Below, piece after piece: positions 7,839 through 15,979 of a DNA stretch of 64,000 nt. Within the stretch, counting starts at the first letter, position 1; the number at the start of each line of letters is the position of its first letter. A program made the position numbers and the translations under genes. The notes under the pieces were generated by a model, which did not search any database, was not told where the DNA came from, and saw only the letters and a list, made by a program, of their open reading frames with translations. Source of the DNA: Paraburkholderia ferrariae NBRC 106233 (GTDB lineage: Bacteria > Pseudomonadota > Gammaproteobacteria > Burkholderiales > Burkholderiaceae); NCBI RefSeq assembly GCF_000685035.1, contig NZ_BAYB01000014.1, positions 186,001-250,000 of the forward strand, given 5' to 3'.

Positions 7839-9131
7839 TTAAGACTGGGTTTCGCCGGCGGACGCGCGCGTGAACCACTCGCGGCCCTTGAGCATGCCCG
7901 ACCAGTAGAAGCGCGGCAGCACGCTTGCCTTGAGGAACCACATGAGGCGGCGCGGCTGCGTGGGGTCGAGCGGGAAGGTGGGCAGCAGCTTGCCGCCATA
8001 GCCGAATTCGGCGAGCACGACCTTGCCGCGCTCGACCGTGAGCGGGCACGAGCCGTAGCCGTCGTAGCGGTACAAGAGCGGCTGGCCCGCGCGCGCGGCG
8101 AGCAGGTTCTCCGCCACGATCACGGCCTGCTTGCGCGCTGCCGCGCCCGTCTTCGCGTTGGGCGCCGAGCACACGTCGCCGAGCGAGAACACGTTCGGAT
8201 AGCGCGGGTGCTGGAGCGTCGCGTGATCGACTTCGCACCAGCCGGCTTCGTCCGCAAGCTGGCTTTCGCGGATGAAGTCGGGCGCCACCTGCGGCGGCAC
8301 GACGTGGATCATGTCGAAGCGCTTTTCCACGCGCGCCGCGTTGCCGTTGGCGTCTTTCGTTTCGAAGGTGGCGGTGCGCGACGGTCCGTCGACGGCGACG
8401 AGATTCGAGGAGAACGCGAGCTTCGCGTCGTAGCGCTTCACATATTCCATGAGCGGCGGCACGAAGGTCGCGACGCCGAACAGCACCGCGCCCGCGAGAT
8501 CGAATTCGACCTTCACCTTCGAAAGCACGCCGCTGCGCCGCCAGTGGTCGCAGGCGAGGTACATCGCTTTCTGCGGCGCGCCCGCGCATTTGATCGGCAT
8601 GCCGGGCTGCGTGAAGAGCGCGGTGCCGCCCTTCATCTGCTGCACGAGTTGCCACGTGTAGGGCGCGAGGTCGTAGCGGTAGTTCGAGGTGACGCCGTTT
8701 TTGCCGAGCGTGGCTTCGAGGCCCGCGATGCGCTCCCACGCGAGCCGCAGCCCCGTTGCCACGATCAGGTGGCGATAGGCGATGGTTTCGCCGTTGGCGA
8801 GGCGCACGAGGCTCGCCTGAGGCTCGACGCGCATGGCCGCCGTGCGCAGCCATGTCGCGCCAGGGGGGATCACGCTCGCCGTCGGACGGCGCGTTTTCTT
8901 CGCGTCGAAGGCGCCGCCGCCGACGAGCGTCCACGCGGGCTGATAGAAGTGCTCGTCGCTGGGCTCGACGATCGCGATGCTCAGGTCGCGCGTGCGGCGC
9001 AGCAGGCTCGACGTCACGGTGATGCCTGCGAGCCCGCCGCCGATCACGACGATGTCGTAGGTGGCGGTGGGGGCGTCGGACGCGGGTGGGTGGGCGCTGG
9101 CGTGGCGTGCGTCGAGCGGGGCGATGGACAT
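7839..9131 (-). CDS. sqr: Sulfide:quinone oxidoreductase
   Basis: A 430-residue flavoprotein that oxidises sulfide and passes electrons to the membrane quinone pool, giving a persulfide or polysulfide. Residues about 24-40 hold the FAD-binding TYDIVVIGGGLAGITV. The sequence FTQPGMPIKCAGAPQKAMYL contains one of the redox cysteines of the family, and a second Cys follows in LACDHWR. The FAD-pyrophosphate motif appears late as VFSLGDVCSAP. I used the ATG at 9131, which has AGGAG upstream, not the much longer open frame. The start is four bases after the stop of the preceding transporter gene, so the two are surely co-transcribed. Confidence 0.93.
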   Translation of the reverse strand: MSIAPLDARHASAHPPASDAPTATYDIVVIGGGLAGITVTSSLLRRTRDLSIAIVEPSDEHFYQPAWTLVGGGAFDAKKTRRPTASVIPPGATWLRTAAMRVEPQASLVRLANGETIAYRHLIVATGLRLAWERIAGLEATLGKNGVTSNYRYDLAPYTWQLVQQMKGGTALFTQPGMPIKCAGAPQKAMYLACDHWRRSGVLSKVKVEFDLAGAVLFGVATFVPPLMEYVKRYDAKLAFSSNLVAVDGPSRTATFETKDANGNAARVEKRFDMIHVVPPQVAPDFIRESQLADEAGWCEVDHATLQHPRYPNVFSLGDVCSAPNAKTGAAARKQAVIVAENLLAARAGQPLLYRYDGYGSCPLTVERGKVVLAEFGYGGKLLPTFPLDPTQPRRLMWFLKASVLPRFYWSGMLKGREWFTRASAGETQS

Positions 9132-9135
9132 GGAT

Positions 9136-9588
9136 TCAAGACTCCTGATCAAAGACGGTGGCCCGGGGCGGCTCTTTTCCGGCCGCTTGCCGGCCCCGGC
9201 CCTCGAGGGCGGCATACAGCGCCATGCCCGCGAGCATGGCCGCAACGAAGAGCCACGCGCGCGGCTGGCCGCTGCCCGCGCTGACGAGTGCGGGACCGGG
9301 GCAGAAGCCCGCAAGCCCCCAGCCGAGGCCGAACAGCAGACTGCCGCCCACGAGCCGCGCATCGACGCGGCGGCCCGCGGGCGACGGCATCGGCGTGCCG
9401 CGCGAGCGCGCGAGGCGAAAGCCGAGGGCGGCGAGCACGACCGCCCCGGCCATGACGAAGGCAAGCGACGGGTCCCAGTGGCCGGCGAGGTCGAGGAAGG
9501 CGAGCACCTTGGCGGGGTTCGCCATGCCCGAGAGGATCAGGCCGAGGCCGAACACGAGGCCGCACACGAACGCGTTGAGGATTCGCAC
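9136..9588 (-). CDS. YeeE/YedE-family sulfur transporter, second half-size protein
   Basis: A 150-residue membrane protein with about four segments and the family motifs GLVFGLGLILSGMANPAKVLAF and LFGLGWGLAGFCPGPALVS, both including the conserved SGM and GFCPGP. It starts at a GTG with GGAGG six bases upstream, one base after the stop of the paired transporter. Such half-size pairs (often called PmpA/PmpB) together make one YeeE/YedE unit thought to import thiosulfate or another sulfur compound. Confidence 0.9.
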   Translation of the reverse strand: MRILNAFVCGLVFGLGLILSGMANPAKVLAFLDLAGHWDPSLAFVMAGAVVLAALGFRLARSRGTPMPSPAGRRVDARLVGGSLLFGLGWGLAGFCPGPALVSAGSGQPRAWLFVAAMLAGMALYAALEGRGRQAAGKEPPRATVFDQES

Positions 9589-9589
9589 G

Positions 9590-10090
9590 TCAGCCTCCGG
9601 CCAGGTGGCGCACTACATAGACCGTGGCGAAGCCGGCTGCCATGAAGGCGAGCGTGGCGACGACGGAGCGCAGCGAGCCGCGCGCGATGCCGCACACGCC
9701 GTGGCCGCTGGTGCAGCCCGAGGCGTAGCGCGTGCCGATGCCCACGAGCAGCCCCGCGACGATCAGCGTGACGGGCGAAGCGGCGATGACGGGCGCGGGG
9801 AGCGGGGCCGCGAGGCGCCACAGCCAGGGCGCGGCGAAGAGACCGGCGATGAAGGCGAGGCGCCAGGCGCGATCGCCGCGCGCGGCCCCCGTGGCGCCCG
9901 CGAAAAGGGTACCGAAGAGGGCACCGAAAAGGGCACCGAAGAGGCCACTGATAAGTCCGCCCACGATCCCGCTGATACCCGCGATGCGCCCGTTGCCCAG
10001 CAGCAAAAGCACGGCGGCCGCGCCGATCAGCAAACCGCCCCCGAGCGAGGCGAGCGGCGTGAAATGCGCGAAGTCGATGGCGGGGCTCAC
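9590..10090 (-). CDS. YeeE/YedE-family sulfur transporter, first half-size protein
   Basis: A 166-residue membrane protein beginning at GTG (SPAIDFAHFTPLASLGGGLL). Its second half carries the family signature GTRYASGCTSGHGVCGIAR, with the Cys residues that line the sulfur path in this family. The GTG overlaps the stop of the regulator as GTGA, which points to translational coupling. The segment about residues 35-57 has a run of Gly-Leu-Phe repeats (GGLISGLFGALFGALFGTLF) coded by a local triplet-like DNA repeat. Confidence 0.9.
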   Translation of the reverse strand: MSPAIDFAHFTPLASLGGGLLIGAAAVLLLLGNGRIAGISGIVGGLISGLFGALFGALFGTLFAGATGAARGDRAWRLAFIAGLFAAPWLWRLAAPLPAPVIAASPVTLIVAGLLVGIGTRYASGCTSGHGVCGIARGSLRSVVATLAFMAAGFATVYVVRHLAGG

Positions 10091-10422
10091 GCCGGACGCA
10101 CCTTCAGGCGGCCGCAGTAGAGGCTGGAGAGCGTCTGCATGACCTGGATGACTTCGTGGCTCGCGAGGCTGTAGTAGATGTACTTGCCCTCGCGGCGCGT
10201 CTGCACGAGGCCCTCTTCGCGCAGCACGCCGAGATGCTGCGAGAGGCTCGGCTGATGCACGCCGACGAGCGCTTCCAGCTCGCCGACGTTGCGCTCGCCC
10301 TCGGTGAGCTGGCAGAGCAGCAGCAGCCGGTCTTCGTGGGCGAGGGCCTTGAGGAGTGCGCAGCACTTCTCGGCGGATTCGCGCAGGGCGGCGAGGGCGG
10401 CGGGCGTGAGCGGTGAGTTCAT
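10087..10422 (-). CDS. bigR: BigR/SqrR-type persulfide-sensing ArsR regulator
   Basis: A 111-residue winged-helix repressor of the ArsR family: ALAHEDRLLLLCQL, VGVHQPSLSQHLGVLREEGLV (recognition helix) and REGKYIYYSL. Cys37 and Cys103 are 66 residues apart, the same spacing as the two cysteines that form a tetrasulfide link in BigR (42/108) and SqrR (41/107), so I infer reactive-sulfur sensing and not metal sensing. It is first in the sulfide operon and divergent from the persulfide dioxygenase, the standard BigR layout. It likely represses both transcripts through the AT-rich spacer at 10450-10510. Confidence 0.9.
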   Translation of the reverse strand: MNSPLTPAALAALRESAEKCCALLKALAHEDRLLLLCQLTEGERNVGELEALVGVHQPSLSQHLGVLREEGLVQTRREGKYIYYSLASHEVIQVMQTLSSLYCGRLKVRPA

Positions 10423-10461
10423 TTGTCGCGCGGATCGGCGGGATGGGCGCCTGTCAATTTG

Positions 10462-10490
10462 TTGACAAACATTATATCAATTCATAATAT
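10462..10490 (+). promoter_or_regulatory. Promoter of the persulfide dioxygenase gene, with candidate BigR operator
   Basis: A perfect -35 TTGACA (10462-10467), a 17-base spacer and TAATAT (10485-10490). The inverted repeats TTTGT-TG-ACAAA (10458-10469), ATTAT...ATAAT (10471-10488) and TTCATA...TATGAA (10481-10507) cover the promoter elements of both strands; one or more is likely the operator. Confidence 0.82.
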
Positions 10491-10499
10491 GTGTTTCAA
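10471..10499 (-). promoter_or_regulatory. Promoter of the bigR-sqr operon
   Basis: On the minus strand the -35 box TTGAAA (10499-10494) is followed by 17 bases and a perfect TATAAT (10476-10471), 49 bases before the bigR start. It overlaps the plus-strand promoter of the dioxygenase gene. Confidence 0.85.
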
Positions 10500-10531
10500 T
10501 ATATGAACTACTCCGTTGCAGGGAGCCCCCC

Positions 10532-11479
10532 ATGTCCCGCAGTTCCGCCGCCCATCCCCTTGCCCATTCAGCAGCCCATCCGGCCGGCCAGGCGTCCGCG
10601 CATCAGCCCAACTCCGCTCAGTCGCCCCTCGTCGAGCCTTTCTTCGATCCCGTCACCGCCACCGTGACCTATGTCGTGCACGCGGGGCCCGGTTCGGCCT
10701 GCGCGATCGTGGATCCGGTGCTCGACTACGACCCGAAGTCGGGCCGCACTTCCACGGAATCGGCCGACCGCGTGATCGCCTTCGTGCGCGAGCACGGCCT
10801 CACGGTGCAATGGCTGCTCGAAACGCATGCGCATGCCGATCATCTGTCGTCGGCGCCGTATCTGAAGTCGCAACTGGGCGGCCGCATTGCCATCGGCGAA
10901 CACATCCGCGCGGTGCAGGGCGTCTTTAGTCAGGTGTTCAACCTCGGCGGCGTGGTGGCGGGCGACGGCAGCGAGTTCGACCATCTGTTCCAGGACGGCG
11001 AGACCTTCCAGGTGGGCAGCCTCGTCGCCCGCGCGATGCACGTGCCGGGCCATACGCCCGCCGATCTCGCCTACCAGATCGGCAACGCGGTGTTCGTCGG
11101 CGACACGATGTTCATGCCCGACGTGGGCTCCGCGCGCTGCGACTTCCCCGGCGGCGACGCGCACACGCTCTACCGCTCGGTGCGCCGGCTGCTCGACCTG
11201 CCGGGCGAGACGCGCCTCTTCATGTGCCACGACTATCCGCCCGCCACCCGCGAGCCCCGTTTCGAAACCACGGTGGCCGCGCAGCGCAGCGGCAACATCC
11301 ATCTGAACGACGGCGTGAGCGAGGATGCCTTCGTCGAAATGCGCACCGCGCGCGATCGCACGCTGTCCATGCCCAACCTGATCCTGCCGTCGATCCAGGT
11401 GAACATTCGCGCCGGACGCATGCCGGAGCCCGAAGGCAATGGCGTGCGCTACCTGAAGATTCCGCTCAACGCGCTGTGA
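10532..11479 (+). CDS. ETHE1-like persulfide dioxygenase (metallo-beta-lactamase fold)
   Basis: A 315-residue non-haem iron enzyme expected to oxidise glutathione persulfide to sulfite with O2. Residues 99-104 are the metal motif HAHADH; HVPGHTPADLAY and the GDTMFMPDVGSARCDFPGGDA stretch are typical of the ETHE1/Blh branch. The long N-terminal tail (about 30 residues, rich in Ala, His, Ser) precedes the usual EPFFDPVTATVTYVV start of the fold. AGGGAG precedes the ATG. Being divergent from bigR and opposite sqr, it is the second step of the sulfide pathway; the sulfite formed would be handled by the TauE/SafE protein. Confidence 0.93.
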   Translation: MSRSSAAHPLAHSAAHPAGQASAHQPNSAQSPLVEPFFDPVTATVTYVVHAGPGSACAIVDPVLDYDPKSGRTSTESADRVIAFVREHGLTVQWLLETHAHADHLSSAPYLKSQLGGRIAIGEHIRAVQGVFSQVFNLGGVVAGDGSEFDHLFQDGETFQVGSLVARAMHVPGHTPADLAYQIGNAVFVGDTMFMPDVGSARCDFPGGDAHTLYRSVRRLLDLPGETRLFMCHDYPPATREPRFETTVAAQRSGNIHLNDGVSEDAFVEMRTARDRTLSMPNLILPSIQVNIRAGRMPEPEGNGVRYLKIPLNAL

Positions 11480-11524
11480 GGGCGGGGCCGCGGGCGCCGT
11501 GCTTGCCGGCGCCTTGACTTCAGC

Positions 11525-11547
11525 CTGCCTCTGCCTCTGCCTCTGCC
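11525..11547. repeat. Short CTGCCT tandem repeat
   Basis: Nearly four copies of the hexamer CTGCCT lie between the persulfide dioxygenase and quinone oxidoreductase genes. Confidence 0.6.
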
Positions 11548-11684
11548 CCGCACCTTGTCCGAAACTCGAAAGCGCTTGTCCACCCAATCGGTGAGCGGAC
11601 ATCTAGACTGGCTTCCTCTTCGATAGCGCGCGGCCCCCTGAACGGCATGGCCGCCGCTTGACACCCATCTCACGCAGAGGCGCC

Positions 11685-12653
11685 ATGAAAGCCATCCAGT
11701 TCCAGTCCTTCGGCAAGCCCGACGTGCTCGAATGCGTCGATCTCCCCACCCCCGCCCCCGCCGCCGGTCATGCGCTGGTGCAGGTGAAGGCGGCTTCGGT
11801 GAACCCGAGCGACGTAAAGAACGTCTCGGGCCATTTCGGGCACACCGTGGTGCCGCGTGTGCCGGGCCGCGATTTCAGCGGCGTGGTGGTGGCCGGCCCC
11901 AACGAGTGGATCGGCGCCGAGGTCTGGGGCACGGGCGGCGACATCGGCTTCACGCGCAACGGCTCGCATGCCGAATTCATCGAGATTCCGGTGGCCGCGC
12001 TCGCGCGCAAGCCGGCGACGCTCTCGCATGCCGAGGCGGCGTCCATCGGCGTGAACTTCGTCGTGGCGTGGCTCGGCACCGTCGATTACGCCCGCGTGGC
12101 GAAGGGCGAGACGATCGTCGTGATCGGCGCTTCGGGCGGGGTGGGCGGCGCGGCCGTGCAGATCGCCCGGGCGCGCGGCGCGCGCGTGATCGGCGTCTCG
12201 CGCTACGCGCCGCTGGCCGGCTCGCCGGCGGCGCGCCTCATCGACGCCTTCGTGCCGCTCGACGAGCACACGGTGGCGCGCGTGCGCGAACTCACGGACG
12301 GCGCGGGCGCGGACGTGGTCTACGACACCGTGGGCGGCGTGGTGTTCGAAACCGCGCTCGCGCTCGTCAGGCGCCGCGGCCGGGTGGTGGAAATCAGCGC
12401 CACGGGCAAGCGGCGCGTGGACTTCGATCTGATCGACTTCTATCACAACGAAACGCAGCTTTTCGGGGCCGATAGCGCGAAGCTGGGCGTGGCCGATTCG
12501 GCGCCGACGATGCGGGCGATCGGCGAAGGTTTCGACGCGGGCCACTTCGAGGCGCCCGTGATTGCCGGGCGCTTTCCGCTCGAACGCGCGCGCGAAGCCT
12601 ATGAGGCGGTGGCGGGCGGCACGCCCGGGCGCGTGGTGATCGAAATGGCCTGA
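11685..12653 (+). CDS. Zinc-independent MDR-family quinone oxidoreductase
   Basis: A 322-residue NADPH-dependent enzyme of the QOR group. It starts MKAIQFQSFGKPDVLE, has ASVNPSDVKNVSG and PGRDFSGVV in the catalytic half and the nucleotide-binding VIGASGGVGGAAVQIARARGA near residue 150. The structural zinc cysteine cluster of alcohol dehydrogenases is absent, as expected for quinone or enone reductases. The substrate is unknown. I used the internal ATG at 11685 (AGAGG four bases upstream) because homologues begin at MKA(I/V). Confidence 0.88.
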   Translation: MKAIQFQSFGKPDVLECVDLPTPAPAAGHALVQVKAASVNPSDVKNVSGHFGHTVVPRVPGRDFSGVVVAGPNEWIGAEVWGTGGDIGFTRNGSHAEFIEIPVAALARKPATLSHAEAASIGVNFVVAWLGTVDYARVAKGETIVVIGASGGVGGAAVQIARARGARVIGVSRYAPLAGSPAARLIDAFVPLDEHTVARVRELTDGAGADVVYDTVGGVVFETALALVRRRGRVVEISATGKRRVDFDLIDFYHNETQLFGADSAKLGVADSAPTMRAIGEGFDAGHFEAPVIAGRFPLERAREAYEAVAGGTPGRVVIEMA

Positions 12654-12673
12654 TGAGGCGTGCGGAGAAGGGG

Positions 12674-12699
12674 GCGGGCGGCACGCGTCTGCCGCCCGC
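12674..12699. terminator. Strong hairpin between convergent genes
   Basis: A perfect 10-bp stem, GCGGGCGGCA and TGCCGCCCGC, with a 6-base loop, starts 20 bases after the quinone oxidoreductase stop. There is no T-run on either strand, so termination is inferred only from position and stem strength. Confidence 0.45.
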
Positions 12700-12776
12700 A
12701 GCCCTTGTATGCGCCGCTATCCGCGCGGTGGCCCTGCGGTATCTCCGCGGCATCTCTTACGCACCACTCCCGCGCA

Positions 12777-13232
12777 CTACGTCTCGCGGCGTACCAGCCG
12801 TTCAGGCAGATGGGCGCGCAGCGAGCGCGCGTCGAGGTGCGCCAGATCCTTGTCGAGCTCCAGCGTCACGACGCTCTGCGTCTGCGCGTCGAGGGCCTTG
12901 CGCAGCGCGCCCAGGAAGGCCGGCGGCGCCGCGATCACGAGCGTGCCGTAGCGGTCTTCCGTGCGCGCTTTGGCGAGCGCCGCCGCAATCTGCGCGGCGA
13001 ACAGCGTGGCCTCGTGCACGTGCTGGGTGGTGTCGGGGGCGGTGGCGTGGCGCCCGGGCCCCGCGCGGTCGTAAGTGCGCCCGGGTTTGTCGCTGACGAG
13101 ATCCTGCTCCGGCAGGCGTCCCTCCGGATGCAGCAGGGTTTCGACTTCGTCGATGCCGCCGAGCGGACTTTCGGCCGCGAAAATGCGGGCAGTCACGCGG
13201 TTGGCAACGACGATCCAGATCGTTTTCGACAT
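12777..13232 (-). CDS. Host-attachment family protein (Host_attach)
   Basis: A 151-residue protein beginning MSKTIWIVVANRVTARIFAA, the typical start of the Host_attach family first named from Agrobacterium attachment genes. Its Host_attach/eRF1-like core continues with HVHEATLFAAQIAAALAKAR and TLVIAAPPAFLGALRKAL. The biochemical role is unknown. The start is supported by GGAGG five bases upstream. It is convergent with the quinone oxidoreductase and divergent from the PPOX-fold gene. Confidence 0.85.
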   Translation of the reverse strand: MSKTIWIVVANRVTARIFAAESPLGGIDEVETLLHPEGRLPEQDLVSDKPGRTYDRAGPGRHATAPDTTQHVHEATLFAAQIAAALAKARTEDRYGTLVIAAPPAFLGALRKALDAQTQSVVTLELDKDLAHLDARSLRAHLPERLVRRET

Positions 13233-13498
13233 GTTTCCCTCCCGGTCCTGGCCCCGACAACGCGTCGCGGCGTGGCCCGGAGGGCCGTGTGCCGGAGCGA
13301 TGAGCGAATGCGCGCCACGAATGCCAAGGGTAGCGCGATCGGGGAATGCGTGGTTGCTAACGTGGCCGGACCGCCGCCGAGCATCCTTCCAGTTTTCGGG
13401 AGAAAAATTCCCGCTTTCGGTGGATTCTCTTTCTCCGTGCAAGCGCCTAAGGTGGAGCCTCCGATTGCCGCGACCGGCACGATCCGCAGGAGCCCGAC

Positions 13499-14188
13499 AT
13501 GACATCAGCCGCCCCCCGCTATCCGAGCGACGTAGCGTTCACGCCCACCGTGAAGGCGATGCAGCAGCGCCTGGGTTCGCGCGAGATGTACGCGCGCGTG
13601 GAGTCGGAGCACGGCTGGCGCACCGGCTTCGGCGCCGACATTCGCGAATTCATCGAGGCGCAGACGAGCGTGTTTCTCGCCACCGCCAACGCGGACGGCC
13701 AGCCGTACATCCAGCACCGCGGCGGCCCCGCGGGCTTCCTGCACGTGCTCGACGAGCACACCATCGCGTTTGCGAATTTCAGCGGCAACCGGCAATACAT
13801 CACGCTCGGCAACCTTGCGGACAATCCGAAAGTGCATCTCTTCCTGATCGATTACGCGCGGCGTCGGCGCGTGAAGATCTGGGGCACGGCGCGCGCCGTG
13901 GACGACGCCGAACTGATCGCGCGGCTGATGCCCGAGGACTACCGGGCGCGGCCGGAGCGCGCAATCGTGCTGACGGTTCAGGCGTGGGATATGAACTGTC
14001 CTCAGCACATTCCGCAGCGCTTCGACGCCCGCGAGGTCGAAGCCGCGCTCGCGCAGCGCGAGGCGCGCATCGAAACGCTGGAAGCGCAGGCGGTCGAGCG
14101 CGAGGAGCGGGTGCGGCGGCTGGAAGCGGAGCTTGCGCGGCGGGGCGGGAAGGTGGGAGAGGGGGCGGGGCTTGCGAACGCGAGTTGA
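13499..14188 (+). CDS. Pyridoxamine 5'-phosphate oxidase-fold protein
   Basis: A 229-residue flavin-binding-type protein. The PPOX split-barrel core lies at about residues 40-150 (FLATANADGQPYIQHRGGPAGF, ANFSGNRQYITLGNLADNP, VKIWGTAR). A C-terminal Glu/Arg-rich stretch (residues about 180-220, REARIETLEAQAVEREERV) looks like a coiled coil and may mediate oligomerisation. General members are FMN- or F420-binding oxidoreductases; the substrate is unknown. AGGAG is six bases before the ATG. Confidence 0.85.
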   Translation: MTSAAPRYPSDVAFTPTVKAMQQRLGSREMYARVESEHGWRTGFGADIREFIEAQTSVFLATANADGQPYIQHRGGPAGFLHVLDEHTIAFANFSGNRQYITLGNLADNPKVHLFLIDYARRRRVKIWGTARAVDDAELIARLMPEDYRARPERAIVLTVQAWDMNCPQHIPQRFDAREVEAALAQREARIETLEAQAVEREERVRRLEAELARRGGKVGEGAGLANAS

Positions 14189-14210
14189 GCGAAAAGCCAG
14201 CGCGTAATAT

Positions 14211-14285
14211 GGAACAGGCAATATGGGACATGCAATGCGCGGCATGCGACATGTGATGTGCAACATGCAACATGCCATGCGCGTG
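14211..14285. repeat. Cluster of ACATGC-type short repeats
   Basis: About 75 bases of alternating words of the type ACATGC, GCATGC and ATGTGC form a diverged tandem array between the PPOX-fold gene and the 3' end of the entericidin gene. Confidence 0.6.
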
Positions 14286-14329
14286 CGGCGGTGGCGGGCG
14301 GCCGGTGTGCCGCCGCGCCGGGGAATGGG

Positions 14330-14464
14330 TTATTTGGCCTTGTCGGCTTCGTCCGTGATGGCCTGGCCGCCCTTCGAAAGATCCTGGCCTGCACCGGCAA
14401 TGGTGTTGCACGCGGCGAGCGTGATCGTGAAAAGTGCAAGCGCAAACGCGAGATAACGGCTCAT
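14330..14464 (-). CDS. Entericidin A/B-family small lipoprotein
   Basis: A 44-residue lipoprotein precursor: MSRYLAFALALFTITLAAC is a lipoprotein signal with lipobox LAAC (Cys19), and the mature part NTIAGAGQDLSKGGQAITDE is the entericidin pattern. Entericidins are small envelope lipoproteins linked to an antidote/toxin role and stationary-phase lysis in enterics; the role in Burkholderiaceae is unproven. AGGA stands eight bases before the ATG. The gene stands alone between unrelated neighbours. Confidence 0.88.
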   Translation of the reverse strand: MSRYLAFALALFTITLAACNTIAGAGQDLSKGGQAITDEADKAK

Positions 14465-14637
14465 ATCGGTTTTCCTTTTTTGACGGGTTCCCCAGCGATT
14501 AAACGAAGCGGCCTGCTGTGCGGGCCGCCGGCGGCAGACGGCGCCGCAGCGGCGCCGGTTGCTGTGGGGGATTGTACGCGCGCCGGGCGGCAAAGGGCGC
14601 GCGCCAGGCGCACGTTGCGTGCCTGCTGTTGCGGGGC

Positions 14638-15744
14638 TCAGGTACGCCGATGGGTTTTGCGCACCACAAGCCACTTGGGCGAGCGAAAACGCACGATGCT
14701 CACGTAGAGCCACACGTAGGTCAGCGCGAAAACCACCACGAAGCAGAACAGATGCAGCGTGTGGCGCCAGAACAGCGTGGCGGGGATCACGGCGACGAGG
14801 CACAGCAGCCAGAGGTAGGGCGAGGTGAGCGAGTTGCGGCGCGTGAGTTCGCGGGCCGTGCGCGCGCCCACCGCCCAGCGCATGAGGCGCTTGTACACGA
14901 GCATGTGCAGATGCACGCCGTCGGGGATGCCGGGCGACATGCCGCGCACGAACTTCTTCCGGTAGATCGAGAAGCAGGTCTCGAAGATCGGGTACATGAA
15001 AAGCAGCACCGGATACCAGGCCGACACGTCGCGGTTGCGCATCACGAGCAGAATGGCCAGTTCGGCGAGCATGAAGCCGATGAAATACGCGCCGCCGTCA
15101 CCGAGGAAGATCAGCCCGGCCGGGAAGTTCCAGATGAAAAAGCCCATCACGGCGCCCATCATGATGAGCGAGGCCGAGAGCACCACCGGATCGTGCACCT
15201 GGAAGGCCACGTAGGCGAGCGAGGCGAACATCATGAACGCGACCATCGAGGCGAGGCCGTTGAAGCCGTCGATGATGTTGATCGCGTTGGCGAGGGCCGC
15301 GACGGCCAGCACCGTGATGGCGCACGAGATCGCCGCGTAGGAGAGCAGGAAGTCGAGCGGCGGGACGCTGATGCGCGTCACCGCGATGCCGAGCACGAAA
15401 TACGCGAGGGCCGCCGCGGCCATGGTGCAGACGAGGCGCGCGAGCGGCGGGACGCGCTTGGTGAGGTCTTCGACGAGGCCGGAGGCGAACGCCGGAATCC
15501 CGCACCCGACGATGCCGAGGATGCCCCCCGCAACGGCCGGATACGCGTGATAGAGCTGCGCGGCCGCTACCACGAGGCCGGCCAGGATGCCGGTGCCGCC
15601 GATGCGCGGCACCGGCCGCGCGTGAAATTTCTGCACGCCCGCGAGATCGGAATCGACGGAGAATTTTTCATGCAGATGCGCGTAGCGCACGATCAGCAGC
15701 GTGACCAGCAACGAGACGAGGAAACCGAGCGCGAAACTAAGCAT
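14638..15744 (-). CDS. WecA/MraY-family undecaprenyl-phosphate sugar-1-phosphate transferase
   Basis: A 368-residue polytopic membrane enzyme of glycosyltransferase family 4 (MraY/WecA type). It would transfer a sugar-1-phosphate from a UDP-sugar to undecaprenyl phosphate and so start a glycan. Visible motifs are HARPVPRIGGTGIL, ALANAINIIDGFNGLASM (catalytic Asp and Asn) and LIFLGDGGAYFIGFM. It ends in a basic cytoplasmic tail with a His-containing loop GIPDGVHLHMLVYKRLM. It lies apart from the exopolysaccharide operon, which has its own WbaP-type initiating enzyme, so it probably serves O-antigen or a second glycan. Confidence 0.88.
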   Translation of the reverse strand: MLSFALGFLVSLLVTLLIVRYAHLHEKFSVDSDLAGVQKFHARPVPRIGGTGILAGLVVAAAQLYHAYPAVAGGILGIVGCGIPAFASGLVEDLTKRVPPLARLVCTMAAAALAYFVLGIAVTRISVPPLDFLLSYAAISCAITVLAVAALANAINIIDGFNGLASMVAFMMFASLAYVAFQVHDPVVLSASLIMMGAVMGFFIWNFPAGLIFLGDGGAYFIGFMLAELAILLVMRNRDVSAWYPVLLFMYPIFETCFSIYRKKFVRGMSPGIPDGVHLHMLVYKRLMRWAVGARTARELTRRNSLTSPYLWLLCLVAVIPATLFWRHTLHLFCFVVVFALTYVWLYVSIVRFRSPKWLVVRKTHRRT

Positions 15745-15979
15745 GAAAGCGGCACGAGAGGAGTGGATGCGCGATTATACAAAGCCGGCGGGGCCGCCTC
15801 GCGGCCGGGCCGTGGCGGCGTGCGGCGCGACGGCGGCGCCGCCCTGCCGCACGCGCGGTATGCGATGATGCCTGCGCGGCGCGCATCGTCCGCGCGGGCG
15901 CGCTTCCGGCGGCGCCGCGCCGGGCGTGCCGCACTGCCCATTCCGGTCCCTTCCCGCGCCGATCGAGCCGAGGTTTTCC

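Noticed and set aside
6963..9284. A 773-codon open frame on the plus strand across the sulfide operon
   Set aside because: It is antisense to the TauE/SafE and SQR genes, is rich in Arg, His and Ala and has no family features, so it is a shadow of high-GC coding DNA. The same holds for the long plus-strand frame at 1296-2963 and the minus-strand frames at 29812-32163 and 41091-42848.
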